Notes: a model not told the origin generated them from the sequence alone. Counted from the first letter of the stretch, positions 24,151-32,706 are shown. The stretch: 64,000 nt of DNA from JAACFF01 sp963807975 (GCA_963807975.1 CAWEDV010000001.1:1798001-1862000); one strand, 5' to 3'. Numbers and translations are program-made.

Positions 24151-24822
24151 TTAAACGGTGCGCAGCACCGATAATGTTTTTGACAGACCCCGCTTCACTT
24201 GCGGATCGTTCAATTGACGCATAATGCTAATCAGCGAGGGATTCTCTTCAGGGGCTTCCTCACGCAACACCTCGACTGAATCGCGAACCATGGACATAAT
24301 CTCCGGCTGGGTCATCTCCTTGATGGTCTGCAAGATGAAGACGACGTTATCGCCTAGCTGCTCGATATCTTCCTCAGTGAAAGAGGTCACAACTTTGTCC
24401 ATGACGCCCAGGCCACCACGGAAAAAGGCAAAGTATCCTTTACGCTCGGCTTCATCGAGGCGCGTCATCAGCGTTAGGAAAGCATCTTGTGAAATCGGGC
24501 TGACTTCTTGAATCAGAGCCAGTGTGCTTTCCAACTGGTCTAACATCTGCTCCAGGTTATGGGTATTGCGCAGCAGGCGTTTGAAAAGGCGGAGAATGTC
24601 TTCGAGTTGGACATAGTTCTCGACTTCTTCTAACTCATTAACTGAAATGCGAAATACATCATTGGCAATAGGAACCAGGTCGTTTTGCAGTTCCTGCCAT
24701 TCTTGCCGGCGGCGCTGCTGCTGCCGCGCCTCTTCGGTGAGGAAAGCGACTTGATCGGTTAGGATGTCAATTTTCTGATTTAGTTCAACAACTGATGGGT
24801 CCATGACGGTTGTTTGTTCCAT
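24151..24822 (-). CDS. DUF1641 family protein
   Basis: 223 residues, all alpha-helical and highly charged, without membrane segments. DUF1641 proteins are commonly encoded beside sulfide:quinone oxidoreductase or formate dehydrogenase genes; their job is unknown. The conserved part is around GGLGVMDKVVTSFTEED and LGDNVVFILQTIKEMTQPE. The ATG at 24822 has AGGAG 6 nt upstream; a longer frame would run back into sqr. The gene begins 8 bp after the sqr stop, so translational coupling is likely. Confidence 0.8.
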   Translation of the reverse strand: MEQTTVMDPSVVELNQKIDILTDQVAFLTEEARQQQRRRQEWQELQNDLVPIANDVFRISVNELEEVENYVQLEDILRLFKRLLRNTHNLEQMLDQLESTLALIQEVSPISQDAFLTLMTRLDEAERKGYFAFFRGGLGVMDKVVTSFTEEDIEQLGDNVVFILQTIKEMTQPEIMSMVRDSVEVLREEAPEENPSLISIMRQLNDPQVKRGLSKTLSVLRTV

Positions 24823-24830
24823 GTCGGCTC

Positions 24831-26063
24831 CTATCTCCACTTGCCAGCCATAGACATCTGTGCAGTAATGGGCATCTCCTTGCCTTTTAGCAAGATATTC
24901 CAGTACATCCAGCGGAACATCACTTTGCCCCAATGGTTAACTTCCGATTCCTGTAAAAGGGAGAAAGGTCCAATACCGGGCAGTGGATATTTTCCAGGAA
25001 GTGGTTCGACGTCATAGTTGAAATCAATCAAGATGCCCTTGCCAAAGCCTGATTCGATAAAACAGTTGGCATGGCCATCGAATTTGGTGACCATCTCCTG
25101 GCCATCAATATAAAGCAAGAAGTTCTCAACAAATACTTCCGCGGCGAAGTGCGCGACTGCGCCAGCCTTGCTGGTGGGCAAAGCGGCGGCATCACCAAGA
25201 GCAAAGATGTTGTCATGCTCCCTTGAGAGGAACGTATGTTTATCAACAGGGACATGGTTCAATTCGTCGCCAAGACCAGATTCACCAATAAAATCTGCAC
25301 CCATATTCACGGGGATGGTTACCAGCAGATCATATTCCACTTCGTCCTCTTCGTAGGAGATGAGCACTTTGCGGTCCGGGTCAACACGCTCAGGGTAAAA
25401 CTCGGGGACGATATGGATGTTTTTTTGTTCCATGATGTCGCCTAACATTCTGGCGGCAATGGGCTTCGTAAAAGCACTGGGCAGTGGCGTGACAAAAGTC
25501 AGATCCACTTTATCGCGCAATCCCCGTTCGTGAAAATACCAATCGGCGAGGAACATGAATTCCAGCGGGGCAACAGGACATTTGAACGGCAGCTCCATAA
25601 TGTTGAGTACGAGCTTGCCACCTTTCCAGGAACGTAGATGTTTCGACAGCGCCACAGCCCCTTCATAAGTATAGAAATCGTGAATTGACTTGCGCCACTC
25701 ACCTTCCAGGAGGCCGGGTGTCTCCTCGGGACGCGGGGTTGTTCCCGTGGCAATTACCAAGAAATCGTAACTCAAGTAGCGATTATCTTTAGCGATCAGG
25801 ACCCGATTCTGATCCGGTTCGATCAACTTAATTTCCGTTTGGATCATATCCACGCCAGGGGGAATATAGTCCCGCTTTGGTTTGATCACATCGTTCTCAC
25901 CATAGATCCCAAAAGGCATAAAAAGGAAGCCTGGCTGGTAGTAGTGAGTTTCTTCCTGATCGACGATGGTTATTTTCCATGTATCCCTGCTCAAAACTTG
26001 AGTAAGTTTGTTAGCGAGCATAGTGCCAGCGGTGCCGGCACCTAGAATAAGAATCTTTTTCAT
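24831..26063 (-). CDS. sqr: Sulfide:quinone oxidoreductase
   Basis: About 410 residues, a FAD-dependent enzyme of the two-dinucleotide-binding fold that oxidises sulfide and reduces membrane quinone. It opens with ILILGAGTAGTMLANKL. Two cysteines fit the redox pair, one in PFKCPVAPLEF (about residue 162) and one in GHANCFIESGFG (about residue 334). NIFALGDAAALPTSKAG is the second FAD-contact motif. The C-terminal amphipathic part (PFSLLQESEVNHWGKVMFRW) would attach it to the membrane. The SQR subtype was not determined. GAGGAG lies 9 nt before ATG 26063; a GTG directly before it is an alternative start. It is the first enzyme of the operon, after the regulator. Confidence 0.9.
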   Translation of the reverse strand: MKKILILGAGTAGTMLANKLTQVLSRDTWKITIVDQEETHYYQPGFLFMPFGIYGENDVIKPKRDYIPPGVDMIQTEIKLIEPDQNRVLIAKDNRYLSYDFLVIATGTTPRPEETPGLLEGEWRKSIHDFYTYEGAVALSKHLRSWKGGKLVLNIMELPFKCPVAPLEFMFLADWYFHERGLRDKVDLTFVTPLPSAFTKPIAARMLGDIMEQKNIHIVPEFYPERVDPDRKVLISYEEDEVEYDLLVTIPVNMGADFIGESGLGDELNHVPVDKHTFLSREHDNIFALGDAAALPTSKAGAVAHFAAEVFVENFLLYIDGQEMVTKFDGHANCFIESGFGKGILIDFNYDVEPLPGKYPLPGIGPFSLLQESEVNHWGKVMFRWMYWNILLKGKEMPITAQMSMAGKWR

Positions 26064-26089
26064 CACTGATTGCTCCTCTACTTTGTTGG

Positions 26090-26884
26090 TTATCTAACCA
26101 GGGCCAGGCCAGCGATTTTATCCAACCGCCCAACCAGTTCTTGGCGTTCACTTACAATATGGGCCACGATGTTGGCAACACGCTGAACAGTAACCAGAAC
26201 AGTTTTCTTCTGTTCTTGGTTGAGTAAATAGACCTCGGACAAGCGCGTTTGCAGCAGGTTGTCAGATATGCCGAATTCGTCAGCCATCTTTTGTACATCC
26301 TTTGGTTCAGGCGGCCATTGATCAGGGGCGATACAACCCGCGACAACCATTCCCTGCAGTTTGGTCCCAACCCGAATCAAGCCACGAGCACAGAGTAAAC
26401 CAAGATGGCTCATGTGATATGCGGGTTCAATAGCCAGGTCCTGCCCCATGTCATGCCAGCTGCTAATACAGCGTTGAACGGCATCAGGTTGTTTAAGGAT
26501 AGCGGAAAATAGGCCGCAGGGACGGCTGGGTTGGGTGATAGGAACACCCTGCATATCGGTAACGATGATCATCACGCCAAGGAGATCGGCATGGCTGTCT
26601 TGAATAAGCTGAACACAGTCCAGCGGCAGAAGGTCGGCAAGCGGCATAGCACCATTGTTTTGTCCGCTAGCTGGAGCAAGTGCTGGAGAGGGTTTGGTGG
26701 CAGTGGTGGGAGCTGGAGCACTCATTCGTGTGGTCACCCATTCTTCGATTTGAGCAGCAGGAAAACGCCACTGTTTGCCTACTTTGATAGCCGGCAGGCG
26801 GCCTGCCTCGGCCATGCGGTAAACGGTAGAGCGATCAATCTGCAGCAGCTCTTGCACATCCTTGGCGGTTAGCATTTCAGCCAT
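26090..26884 (-). CDS. Regulator with excisionase-type HTH and PocR-like sensory domain
   Basis: 264 residues. The N-terminal 55 residues are a MerR/excisionase-type helix-turn-helix: LTAKDVQELLQIDRSTVYRM, then AIKVGKQWRFPAAQIEEWV. A Pro/Ala-rich linker leads to a PocR-like ligand domain with LQ-DSHADLLGVMIIVTD, RPCGLFSAILK, QRCISSWHDMG and GLLCARGLIRVG, whose cysteines could bind metal or sense redox state. A short helical tail follows. ATG 26884 is chosen with AGGGGC upstream; the longer reading would run into the operators. It is 26 bp upstream of sqr, so it is co-transcribed with it. Whether it controls this operon or only co-acts is unknown. Confidence 0.8.
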   Translation of the reverse strand: MAEMLTAKDVQELLQIDRSTVYRMAEAGRLPAIKVGKQWRFPAAQIEEWVTTRMSAPAPTTATKPSPALAPASGQNNGAMPLADLLPLDCVQLIQDSHADLLGVMIIVTDMQGVPITQPSRPCGLFSAILKQPDAVQRCISSWHDMGQDLAIEPAYHMSHLGLLCARGLIRVGTKLQGMVVAGCIAPDQWPPEPKDVQKMADEFGISDNLLQTRLSEVYLLNQEQKKTVLVTVQRVANIVAHIVSERQELVGRLDKIAGLALVR

Positions 26885-26924
26885 TAAGCCCCTTTGTTTG
26901 TGAATTATTGCACATATAAGAGGT

Positions 26925-26930
26925 ATTTTA
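26925..26930 (-). promoter_or_regulatory. -10 box of the regulator-sqr operon
   Basis: TAAAAT on the minus strand, 30.5 bp from the centre of the proximal dyad (26960.5). Predicted transcription start near 26918, leaving a 34-nt leader. There is no matching -35. Confidence 0.55.
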
Positions 26931-26954
26931 GTAACGATCTTGCATAGGCAGTAG

Positions 26955-26966
26955 TGACATTTGTCA
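26955..26966. promoter_or_regulatory. FNR/CRP-like dyad operator, sqr side, proximal
   Basis: TGACA-TT-TGTCA, the same sequence as the site at 15155-15168. Its nearer edge is 71 bp upstream of the regulator ATG, the same distance as in front of arsR. Confidence 0.75.
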
Positions 26967-26977
26967 GCATATGTATG

Positions 26978-26989
26978 TGACATTTGTCA
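26978..26989. promoter_or_regulatory. FNR/CRP-like dyad operator, sqr side, distal
   Basis: TGACA-TT-TGTCA centred at 26983.5, exactly 23 bp from the proximal copy, as in the arsR pair. Confidence 0.75.
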
Positions 26990-27177
26990 TTATCGGCACG
27001 AAAAGCATAGAATGAGTATTATGCAGATAATGCCTAACATACACACACCGTAACAAAGGACGGTCTGTCATTTGCAAAGTCATTATCTCGTGTCACGCCT
27101 ACCTTGCTTCCGTAGCGGAAAACTCTTGCAGGGGCTGTTCTTGTTTTTTGCGCGCTTTGCCGTTATGCTTGCCAGCT

Positions 27178-27723
27178 ATGAACGCCTTCCATCGCTTTTT
27201 TGATAAATTCTACCCAGCGATACGTTACCTCTACGAGGAGATCCAAGGCCATCGCTGGTTCGATCAGATTACGCCTGAGATCTGGCTGGGTGGAGCCCCA
27301 ACCTATGATCGGGATTACCAGTTCATTCTGGATCATGGGATCACAGGGGTGATCAATATTCGCGCTGAGAGAGAAGACGATGTGGCATTTTATGACACGC
27401 ACAATATAACGCACATACGATACGAAGTGCCCGATGTTACGGTGCCTAAAGAGGACGTCATCACGGACGCGGTCGATTGGATGAAGCAGGAAATCGATGA
27501 CGGCCGAGTTGTCCTTGTGCACTGCGCTAAGGGGCGCGGCCGATCAGCAACTCTGGTTGCAGCTTATCTCATGCGCGAAGAGGGGATGAGCTTCGATGAG
27601 GCTAATAAGCTCATGAAGCATAAACGGCCGTTGACGAAGCTGGAGGTGAAGCACCGCCACCGGCTAAAACAATGGGTCAGCAACCACAGACCCCATCAAT
27701 CCCACTCCCCACTGACTCCCTAA
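27178..27723 (+). CDS. Dual-specificity protein phosphatase-like protein
   Basis: 181 residues. The cysteine phosphatase signature VLVHCAKGRGRSATLVAAYL (HCxxGxxR) is intact. The general-acid Asp is probably in YEVPDVTVPKED. WFDQITPEIWLGGAPTYDRD is the usual DSP N-terminal strand. Such proteins remove phosphate from proteins, lipids or sugars; the substrate is unknown. An upstream frame opening at 27148 would add 10 residues. No clear ribosome binding site is seen for ATG 27178. It is divergent from the PocR-like regulator; the intervening 26885-27177 stretch holds the dyads and little else that I can identify. Confidence 0.82.
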   Translation: MNAFHRFFDKFYPAIRYLYEEIQGHRWFDQITPEIWLGGAPTYDRDYQFILDHGITGVINIRAEREDDVAFYDTHNITHIRYEVPDVTVPKEDVITDAVDWMKQEIDDGRVVLVHCAKGRGRSATLVAAYLMREEGMSFDEANKLMKHKRPLTKLEVKHRHRLKQWVSNHRPHQSHSPLTP

Positions 27724-27820
27724 TGCTCTTTTGAGCGCTCAACCAGTTCAACCAGTTTGCAGCCCTAGTGCCTGTGGTTTTTCTGTGCTGTATGCTTTCC
27801 GTTCGTCAAACCAATGACAA

Positions 27821-27978
27821 ACTTATCCGCATGATGCCTGGTTCTGGAAAGAATCGAGGCCACCGCTTGATTTGAAGCCAGAGTTTTACGACGGGATTCC
27901 ACCAGCGAAGACTCTGCTGAGTTTGCGTCATTGTTGAATTCCTATTACGATTTTTATATGGTTGGCGCCCGGGAATAA
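27821..27978 (+). pseudogene. Frameshifted remnant of an unidentified gene
   Basis: Within the 373-bp gap before mutS, one frame reads TYPHDAWFWKESRPPLDL then KPEFYDGIPPA. After a shift the next frame reads EFAS then LLNSYYDFYMVGARE and a stop. Both have protein-like composition but no start codon or full domain. The family is not recognised. The rest of 27724-28096 shows only the palindrome TTGAGCGCTCAA near 27732. Confidence 0.3.
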
Positions 27979-28096
27979 GAGCAATGGACACCTACCTGGG
28001 TTTCAAAACACAGCCCAAGCGATCTATTCTCATTGCCTACGGGCATGTTCCCAGATATTCTTAGCGAGAAGCGCATTCTGAAGGAACGTCTGATCA

Positions 28097-30691
28097 ATGG
28101 CCAAAAGCAAAACTAAAGGCAAGCCTACCCCCAGCCGCCAACAATATCTCAATATCAAGGCCCAATACCCGGATGCTATTGTCTTTTTCCGCCTGGGTGA
28201 TTTCTACGAAACCTTCGATGACGACGCTGAGGTTGCGGCGCGAGAACTTGACCTGGTACTAACAAGCCGGCCACAAGGGAAAAACCAGCGTACTCCGATG
28301 GCGGGTGTTCCACACCATGCAGCGGAAGGCTATATCGCAAGGCTGATCGGCAAGGGTTACAAGGTCGCCCTATGCGAACAGATTGGCACGGAACCGGTCA
28401 ATGGATTAATGCCCCGAGAGGTCGTGCGCCTGTTCACTGCAGGGACAGTCATTGAACCCGGTATGTTGGACGCGGGCCGCAACAACTACCTGGCAGCGAT
28501 TGTTTTTGAGGGTGAACGGGCAGGGCTGGCCTATGCCGATATCACCACGGGTGAGTTTGCAACAACGATTTTGGATAACCGGCATGCCTTGTTTGAAGAA
28601 CTGGCACGCCTGGCTCCGGCCGAATTATTAGTCGCAGAGAGTGAAAGCACTCACTTTGTAGAAGCGGCTTCAATCAGCACACTGCCCGATTGGCGTTTTG
28701 AGCTGGGAGCAGCCAGACAAGCGCTGCTGAAACATTTCGCGGTCACGACACTGGATGCATTCGGCTGCGAAAACAAGCCCCTGGCGGCGCGCGCGGCAGG
28801 AGGCGTCCTGTTTTACTTACAGGAAACGCAAAAGGGCAGTGTGGCCCAGATCCAGCGGCTTTCAACCTATCACATCGATGGGTATATGGCGCTGGGTTTA
28901 AATACCCGTCGCCATTTGGAACTAACAGAATCGATAGCGGGCGAGAGATGGGGATCGCTTTTGAGCATCCTGAAGAAAACAGTCACACCGATGGGTGCAC
29001 GCTTGTTGAGACAACGTTTGACGCGCCCACTATTGGATGTGGCAGCTCTCAATGAGCGATTGGAACGGGTTCAGGCATTTTTCAGTGATGCTCTGTTGAG
29101 AGCAGACACACGCGCTCATCTAAAAGGAATGCCCGATCTGGAGCGACTGACGAATCGTGTGCTGAGCAGCAAGGCTACACCGCGCGATCTCGATCATCTG
29201 GGCCAGGCACTAGCGGCTATTCCTGACTTGAAACAACTGTTGACAGGCGTCCCGGCTCTACAAAGCCTGGCCGGCAAGCTTGATTCTTGTCCGGAAACGG
29301 CGCAACTAATCGGCCAAGCGATCGCCAGTAATGCACCACCTAATTTGAATAAGATGGGGGTCATTCGTCCGGGATTTTCAACCGAACTAGACGGTGTTAT
29401 GAATTCGTCAGCCCATGCCCGCGAATGGGTGGCCAATTTAGAACCGCGAGAACGGGAACGGACGGGCATCAACACGCTGAAGGTCGGTTACAATAAGGTA
29501 TTTGGCTATTATCTGGAGGTGACCAGAGCAAATGCCAATCTCGTCCCTGAGGACTATATTCGCAAACAAACATTGACCAACGCCGAACGGTATATCACGC
29601 CGGAATTGAAAGAATATGAGACCTTAATCCTTAATGCCGAAGAACGGATTTTGCAGATCGAACGGCGTATCTTTGCCGAAGTCAACCAACGCGTCGGACA
29701 GGCAGCGGACAGGTTGCTGGCAACGGCCATCACCCTGGCCAAGATCGATGTAGCCGCCAATATGGCAGAGGTTGCGGCGGCTAATGATTATGTACGCCCT
29801 GTATTGACCATGGAAAACAAGCTCGACGTGCGCGATGGACGCCATCCTGTAGTCGAGCATACGATTGACGATCAGTTTTCCTTCGGCGATCGCTTCGTCG
29901 CCAATGATGCTCATTTCAGCAGCCAGGAACGTATTCAGATTATCACCGGTCCCAACATGTCGGGTAAATCGACCTATTTACGGCAGGTGGCGTTGATCAC
30001 CCTGTTGGCCCAAATCGGAAGCTATGTCCCTGCCAGTGAAGCGGAAATCGGTCTAGTAGACCGCATATTTACGCGTATTGGAGCGCACGACGAACTGCAT
30101 GCTGGACGCTCAACATTCATGGTAGAGATGGTGGAAACGGCGGAAATTCTCAATCATGCCACGCATCGTTCTTTGCTGGTTCTGGATGAGATCGGGCGGG
30201 GCACAAGCACCTATGATGGGCTTTCCCTGGCCTGGGCCATTGTAGAATATTTACACAACCATCCGCGCTTGAAACCGCGCACGCTGTTTGCTACCCATTA
30301 TCATGAGCTAACCGGCCTGGCCGATTTGCTGCCGCAGGTGACGAATTACAATGTCGACGTGGCCGAAGAAGGGGATCGCGTTACCTTTTTACACAAGATC
30401 GTGCCCGGAGGAGCGGATCGCAGCTATGGTATTCATGTTGCGCAGCTAGCAGGTCTGCCACGTGATGTGGTCATTCGTGCCAATGAAGTGCTGAGCGATC
30501 TTGAGAAACACGCACCAACCGCCAGCGTCGAACCAAGCCGGTTGAACAGCGGGCAGCAGATGGCGCTGTTCCCAGAGGCAAGCCCTCTGCTGGAAGAACT
30601 TGAAGAACTGGACGTAACAGCAATGACGCCGCTGGAAGCAATCAACAAGCTTTATGAATGGCAGCGTCGCTATGCTGCTGATCGCAGCTAA
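28097..30691 (+). CDS. mutS: DNA mismatch repair protein MutS
   Basis: 864 residues, full length. It recognises mismatches and starts repair with MutL. The N-terminal mismatch-reading segment FFRLGDFYETF contains the conserved Phe-x-Glu. The clamp and lever domains follow, then the ATPase with Walker A TGPNMSGKSTYLRQ, signature loop DELHAGRSTFMVEM, Walker B LLVLDEIGRGTSTYDG, and ATHYHELTGL. GAAGGAA lies about 10 nt before the ATG. A histidine phosphatase gene follows after 20 bp. mutL is not in the window. Confidence 0.97.
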   Translation: MAKSKTKGKPTPSRQQYLNIKAQYPDAIVFFRLGDFYETFDDDAEVAARELDLVLTSRPQGKNQRTPMAGVPHHAAEGYIARLIGKGYKVALCEQIGTEPVNGLMPREVVRLFTAGTVIEPGMLDAGRNNYLAAIVFEGERAGLAYADITTGEFATTILDNRHALFEELARLAPAELLVAESESTHFVEAASISTLPDWRFELGAARQALLKHFAVTTLDAFGCENKPLAARAAGGVLFYLQETQKGSVAQIQRLSTYHIDGYMALGLNTRRHLELTESIAGERWGSLLSILKKTVTPMGARLLRQRLTRPLLDVAALNERLERVQAFFSDALLRADTRAHLKGMPDLERLTNRVLSSKATPRDLDHLGQALAAIPDLKQLLTGVPALQSLAGKLDSCPETAQLIGQAIASNAPPNLNKMGVIRPGFSTELDGVMNSSAHAREWVANLEPRERERTGINTLKVGYNKVFGYYLEVTRANANLVPEDYIRKQTLTNAERYITPELKEYETLILNAEERILQIERRIFAEVNQRVGQAADRLLATAITLAKIDVAANMAEVAAANDYVRPVLTMENKLDVRDGRHPVVEHTIDDQFSFGDRFVANDAHFSSQERIQIITGPNMSGKSTYLRQVALITLLAQIGSYVPASEAEIGLVDRIFTRIGAHDELHAGRSTFMVEMVETAEILNHATHRSLLVLDEIGRGTSTYDGLSLAWAIVEYLHNHPRLKPRTLFATHYHELTGLADLLPQVTNYNVDVAEEGDRVTFLHKIVPGGADRSYGIHVAQLAGLPRDVVIRANEVLSDLEKHAPTASVEPSRLNSGQQMALFPEASPLLEELEELDVTAMTPLEAINKLYEWQRRYAADRS

Positions 30692-30711
30692 CCAAATCCA
30701 GGTTCCTGCAT

Positions 30712-31293
30712 ATGGCCGAAAGAAGAATCTATTTGGTTCGTCATGGACAGTACAACCCCCAAGATCCGGTTGATGAATTCGAGAATGAGCTAACTCCCTT
30801 AGGTGAAGCGCAAGCCCGCCTTACAGCTCAAAGAGTGCAGCATTATCCAATAACCAGCATACACTCCAGCGATCTTCGAAGAGCGAAGTCAACAGCCCGT
30901 ATCATCAAGGGATCAGTCCTCAAAATTAATGTTCAAAAAACAAAGACACTCAGAGAAGGAATGGCCCATATTCCAACTGGATACGAAGAAGTCGCAAGAA
31001 AGTATTCCTTGGAGCAGATCAAGAGAGAACGGCAGCGCGCGGAAGAGGCTTTTTGCCGTTACTTCAAACAAGCGCGAAACGAAAACAAATATGATGTCAT
31101 CGTTGCCCACGGGAACCTGATTCGGTATTTTGTCTGCCGAGTGGTCAATCTAACCCCAGAGTATTGGCTGAATTTAGGGACCCATAATTGTGGTATCAGC
31201 GAGGTAATTATCAAAAACAGTGGAACCATGCGGCTGCTTTCTTATAATGATACGGGTCATCTGCCACCGCACATGGTTACCCATAATTTGTAA
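30712..31293 (+). CDS. Histidine phosphatase family protein (PGAM5-like)
   Basis: 193 residues. The catalytic start RRIYLVRHGQYN contains the phospho-accepting His of the RHG motif, and VIVAHGNLIRYFVCRVV supplies the second His. SSDLRRAKSTARII is the conserved arginine helix. Overall it resembles PGAM5-type phosphatases more than glycolytic mutases. The substrate is unknown. It follows mutS at 20 bp and may be co-transcribed. Its codon usage is a little AT-richer than its neighbours. Confidence 0.85.
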   Translation: MAERRIYLVRHGQYNPQDPVDEFENELTPLGEAQARLTAQRVQHYPITSIHSSDLRRAKSTARIIKGSVLKINVQKTKTLREGMAHIPTGYEEVARKYSLEQIKRERQRAEEAFCRYFKQARNENKYDVIVAHGNLIRYFVCRVVNLTPEYWLNLGTHNCGISEVIIKNSGTMRLLSYNDTGHLPPHMVTHNL

Positions 31294-31381
31294 AACAGCA
31301 TCGCCAGGTAGTGATTGAGAGACCAGCATCTATTCTGCTGCAAAAGTCAGCCGCAGGGTCAATGCATATGATTTGCGGCGC

Positions 31382-31996
31382 TCACTGGCGACCGGAAATA
31401 CGTATGGGCAGCAGCCCCGGCACCAATCGCTGGTATTCGGAATAGGCTTCGCCAAAATCGGCTAAAAGGCGTCGTTCTTCATAGATCGATCCAACCCAAA
31501 AGTAGAGAGTAGCCAAGACATTAAACAGAAAAGCACTTAACATCATCACCGGATTCAACCACAAGAACAGCAGGCTGAAAAAGTAAAGTGGGTGCCTTAC
31601 CCAACGGTATGTTCCTGTATTGACAAACTTGTTTGGGACAGAAGGATCAGCGGCACCGCTCAAGAATCGTGCTGCCTGACGTAGTCCAACAAAAGACCAG
31701 ATATCCGTTTGCAGCAAGGAAATAGCCAATCCGATAAGCGCCAGCAGCTGAATACCCATGGTAATGAACCGCCATGGAGTCGGGATAATCCAAAGCGTGA
31801 ATTGGGGAACCAGAGACCATAAAATAGCGAGAATAGGCAAAAGGGTAACGAGAGAGATCAGGTTGTAAATCAGGCGGTAAAAACCTTGATAGGCGCGATC
31901 ACCGAAGCGATTGCGGAATGCGGTTTTTGTGGCCGTAGAGGCCGTTATGCTGTGAACCAAAGCCCAAATTACAAAACTGATCAGAAACCAAATCAT
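31382..31996 (-). CDS. ICMT/MddA-like membrane methyltransferase
   Basis: 204 residues with five or six membrane helices. The C-terminal half has the isoprenylcysteine-methyltransferase-like signature: GTYRWVRHPLYFFSLLFLW, then YEERRLLADFGEAYSEYQR. MddA (methanethiol S-methyltransferase) and NnrU-like proteins share this pattern, so the acceptor could be a small thiol, but the sequence does not decide it. ATG 31996 has AAGGGG 7 nt upstream; the longer frame to 32254 overlaps the divergent gene in antisense and is not used. Confidence 0.75.
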   Translation of the reverse strand: MIWFLISFVIWALVHSITASTATKTAFRNRFGDRAYQGFYRLIYNLISLVTLLPILAILWSLVPQFTLWIIPTPWRFITMGIQLLALIGLAISLLQTDIWSFVGLRQAARFLSGAADPSVPNKFVNTGTYRWVRHPLYFFSLLFLWLNPVMMLSAFLFNVLATLYFWVGSIYEERRLLADFGEAYSEYQRLVPGLLPIRISGRQ

Positions 31997-32055
31997 AGTC
32001 AACCCCTTGTCACTAATTGCCGCGTGCATTATAAACCGGGCCAAGGACAGAAAAC

Positions 32056-32706
32056 ATGATTGACTCATCAAATGATCATCCATTCGACCAAGAGACCTGG
32101 GACCTACTTCCCACCTACTTCGAGAACCTTCCGCACCCGGTGCGGCTGCATTTGTGGGGTGATCCGGAACTGGGGCAGAGCGAACGGGAAGCGCAGCATT
32201 TAATTGAAGCATTGGCTGAACGCTTTGAACAGATAGAGGCGGCACGCTTCCCACGGCGCGCCAATTATCCCTACTATCCAGTTTTGGGCGTATTCGCTGT
32301 AGATGAGGGGGAGCCAGTTGATTGTGGCGTGCGCCTGATAGGCCTGCCGGCCGGCTACCAAATGACCTCGCTTATATCGGCCATTCAGGCAGTCTCTTTT
32401 AGAGGCAGCGGGCTGGAAGCAAAAACACGTTTCCAACTACAGGGATTGCAGAAAGAGGTCAAGTTGGAGCTGTTGACCTCGGCGGAGGATGAAGCAGGCG
32501 TGGTCTTAGCCAAATCAGCTTTTGGCTTGGCCGCAGCCAGTGCGCACATCCGTACATTTCTGATAATGGTGGATGTTTTCCCCATGGCCTCAGTGCGCTA
32601 TTCAGCCACTTATTTGCCCCATATGGTCATTAACGGCCGCAGTCATATTGATGGGCTTATCGAAGAGGAAGAACTGCTAAAAAAAATCGCGGCCGTGCTG
32701 CGTTAG
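32056..32706 (+). CDS. Thioredoxin-fold protein lacking CxxC, unknown function
   Basis: 216 residues. The layout, with HPVRLHLWGDPELGQSEREA, then LIMVDVFPMASVRYSATY and YLPHMVINGRSHIDGLIEEEE, looks like the tandem thioredoxin folds of protein disulfide oxidoreductases and the AhpF N-terminal domain, which end with a vPt-vINg loop. The position that should carry CPYC reads FPMA, so no dithiol chemistry is expected. The assignment rests on pattern only. It ends 4 bp inside the convergent fabH gene. Confidence 0.5.
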   Translation: MIDSSNDHPFDQETWDLLPTYFENLPHPVRLHLWGDPELGQSEREAQHLIEALAERFEQIEAARFPRRANYPYYPVLGVFAVDEGEPVDCGVRLIGLPAGYQMTSLISAIQAVSFRGSGLEAKTRFQLQGLQKEVKLELLTSAEDEAGVVLAKSAFGLAAASAHIRTFLIMVDVFPMASVRYSATYLPHMVINGRSHIDGLIEEEELLKKIAAVLR

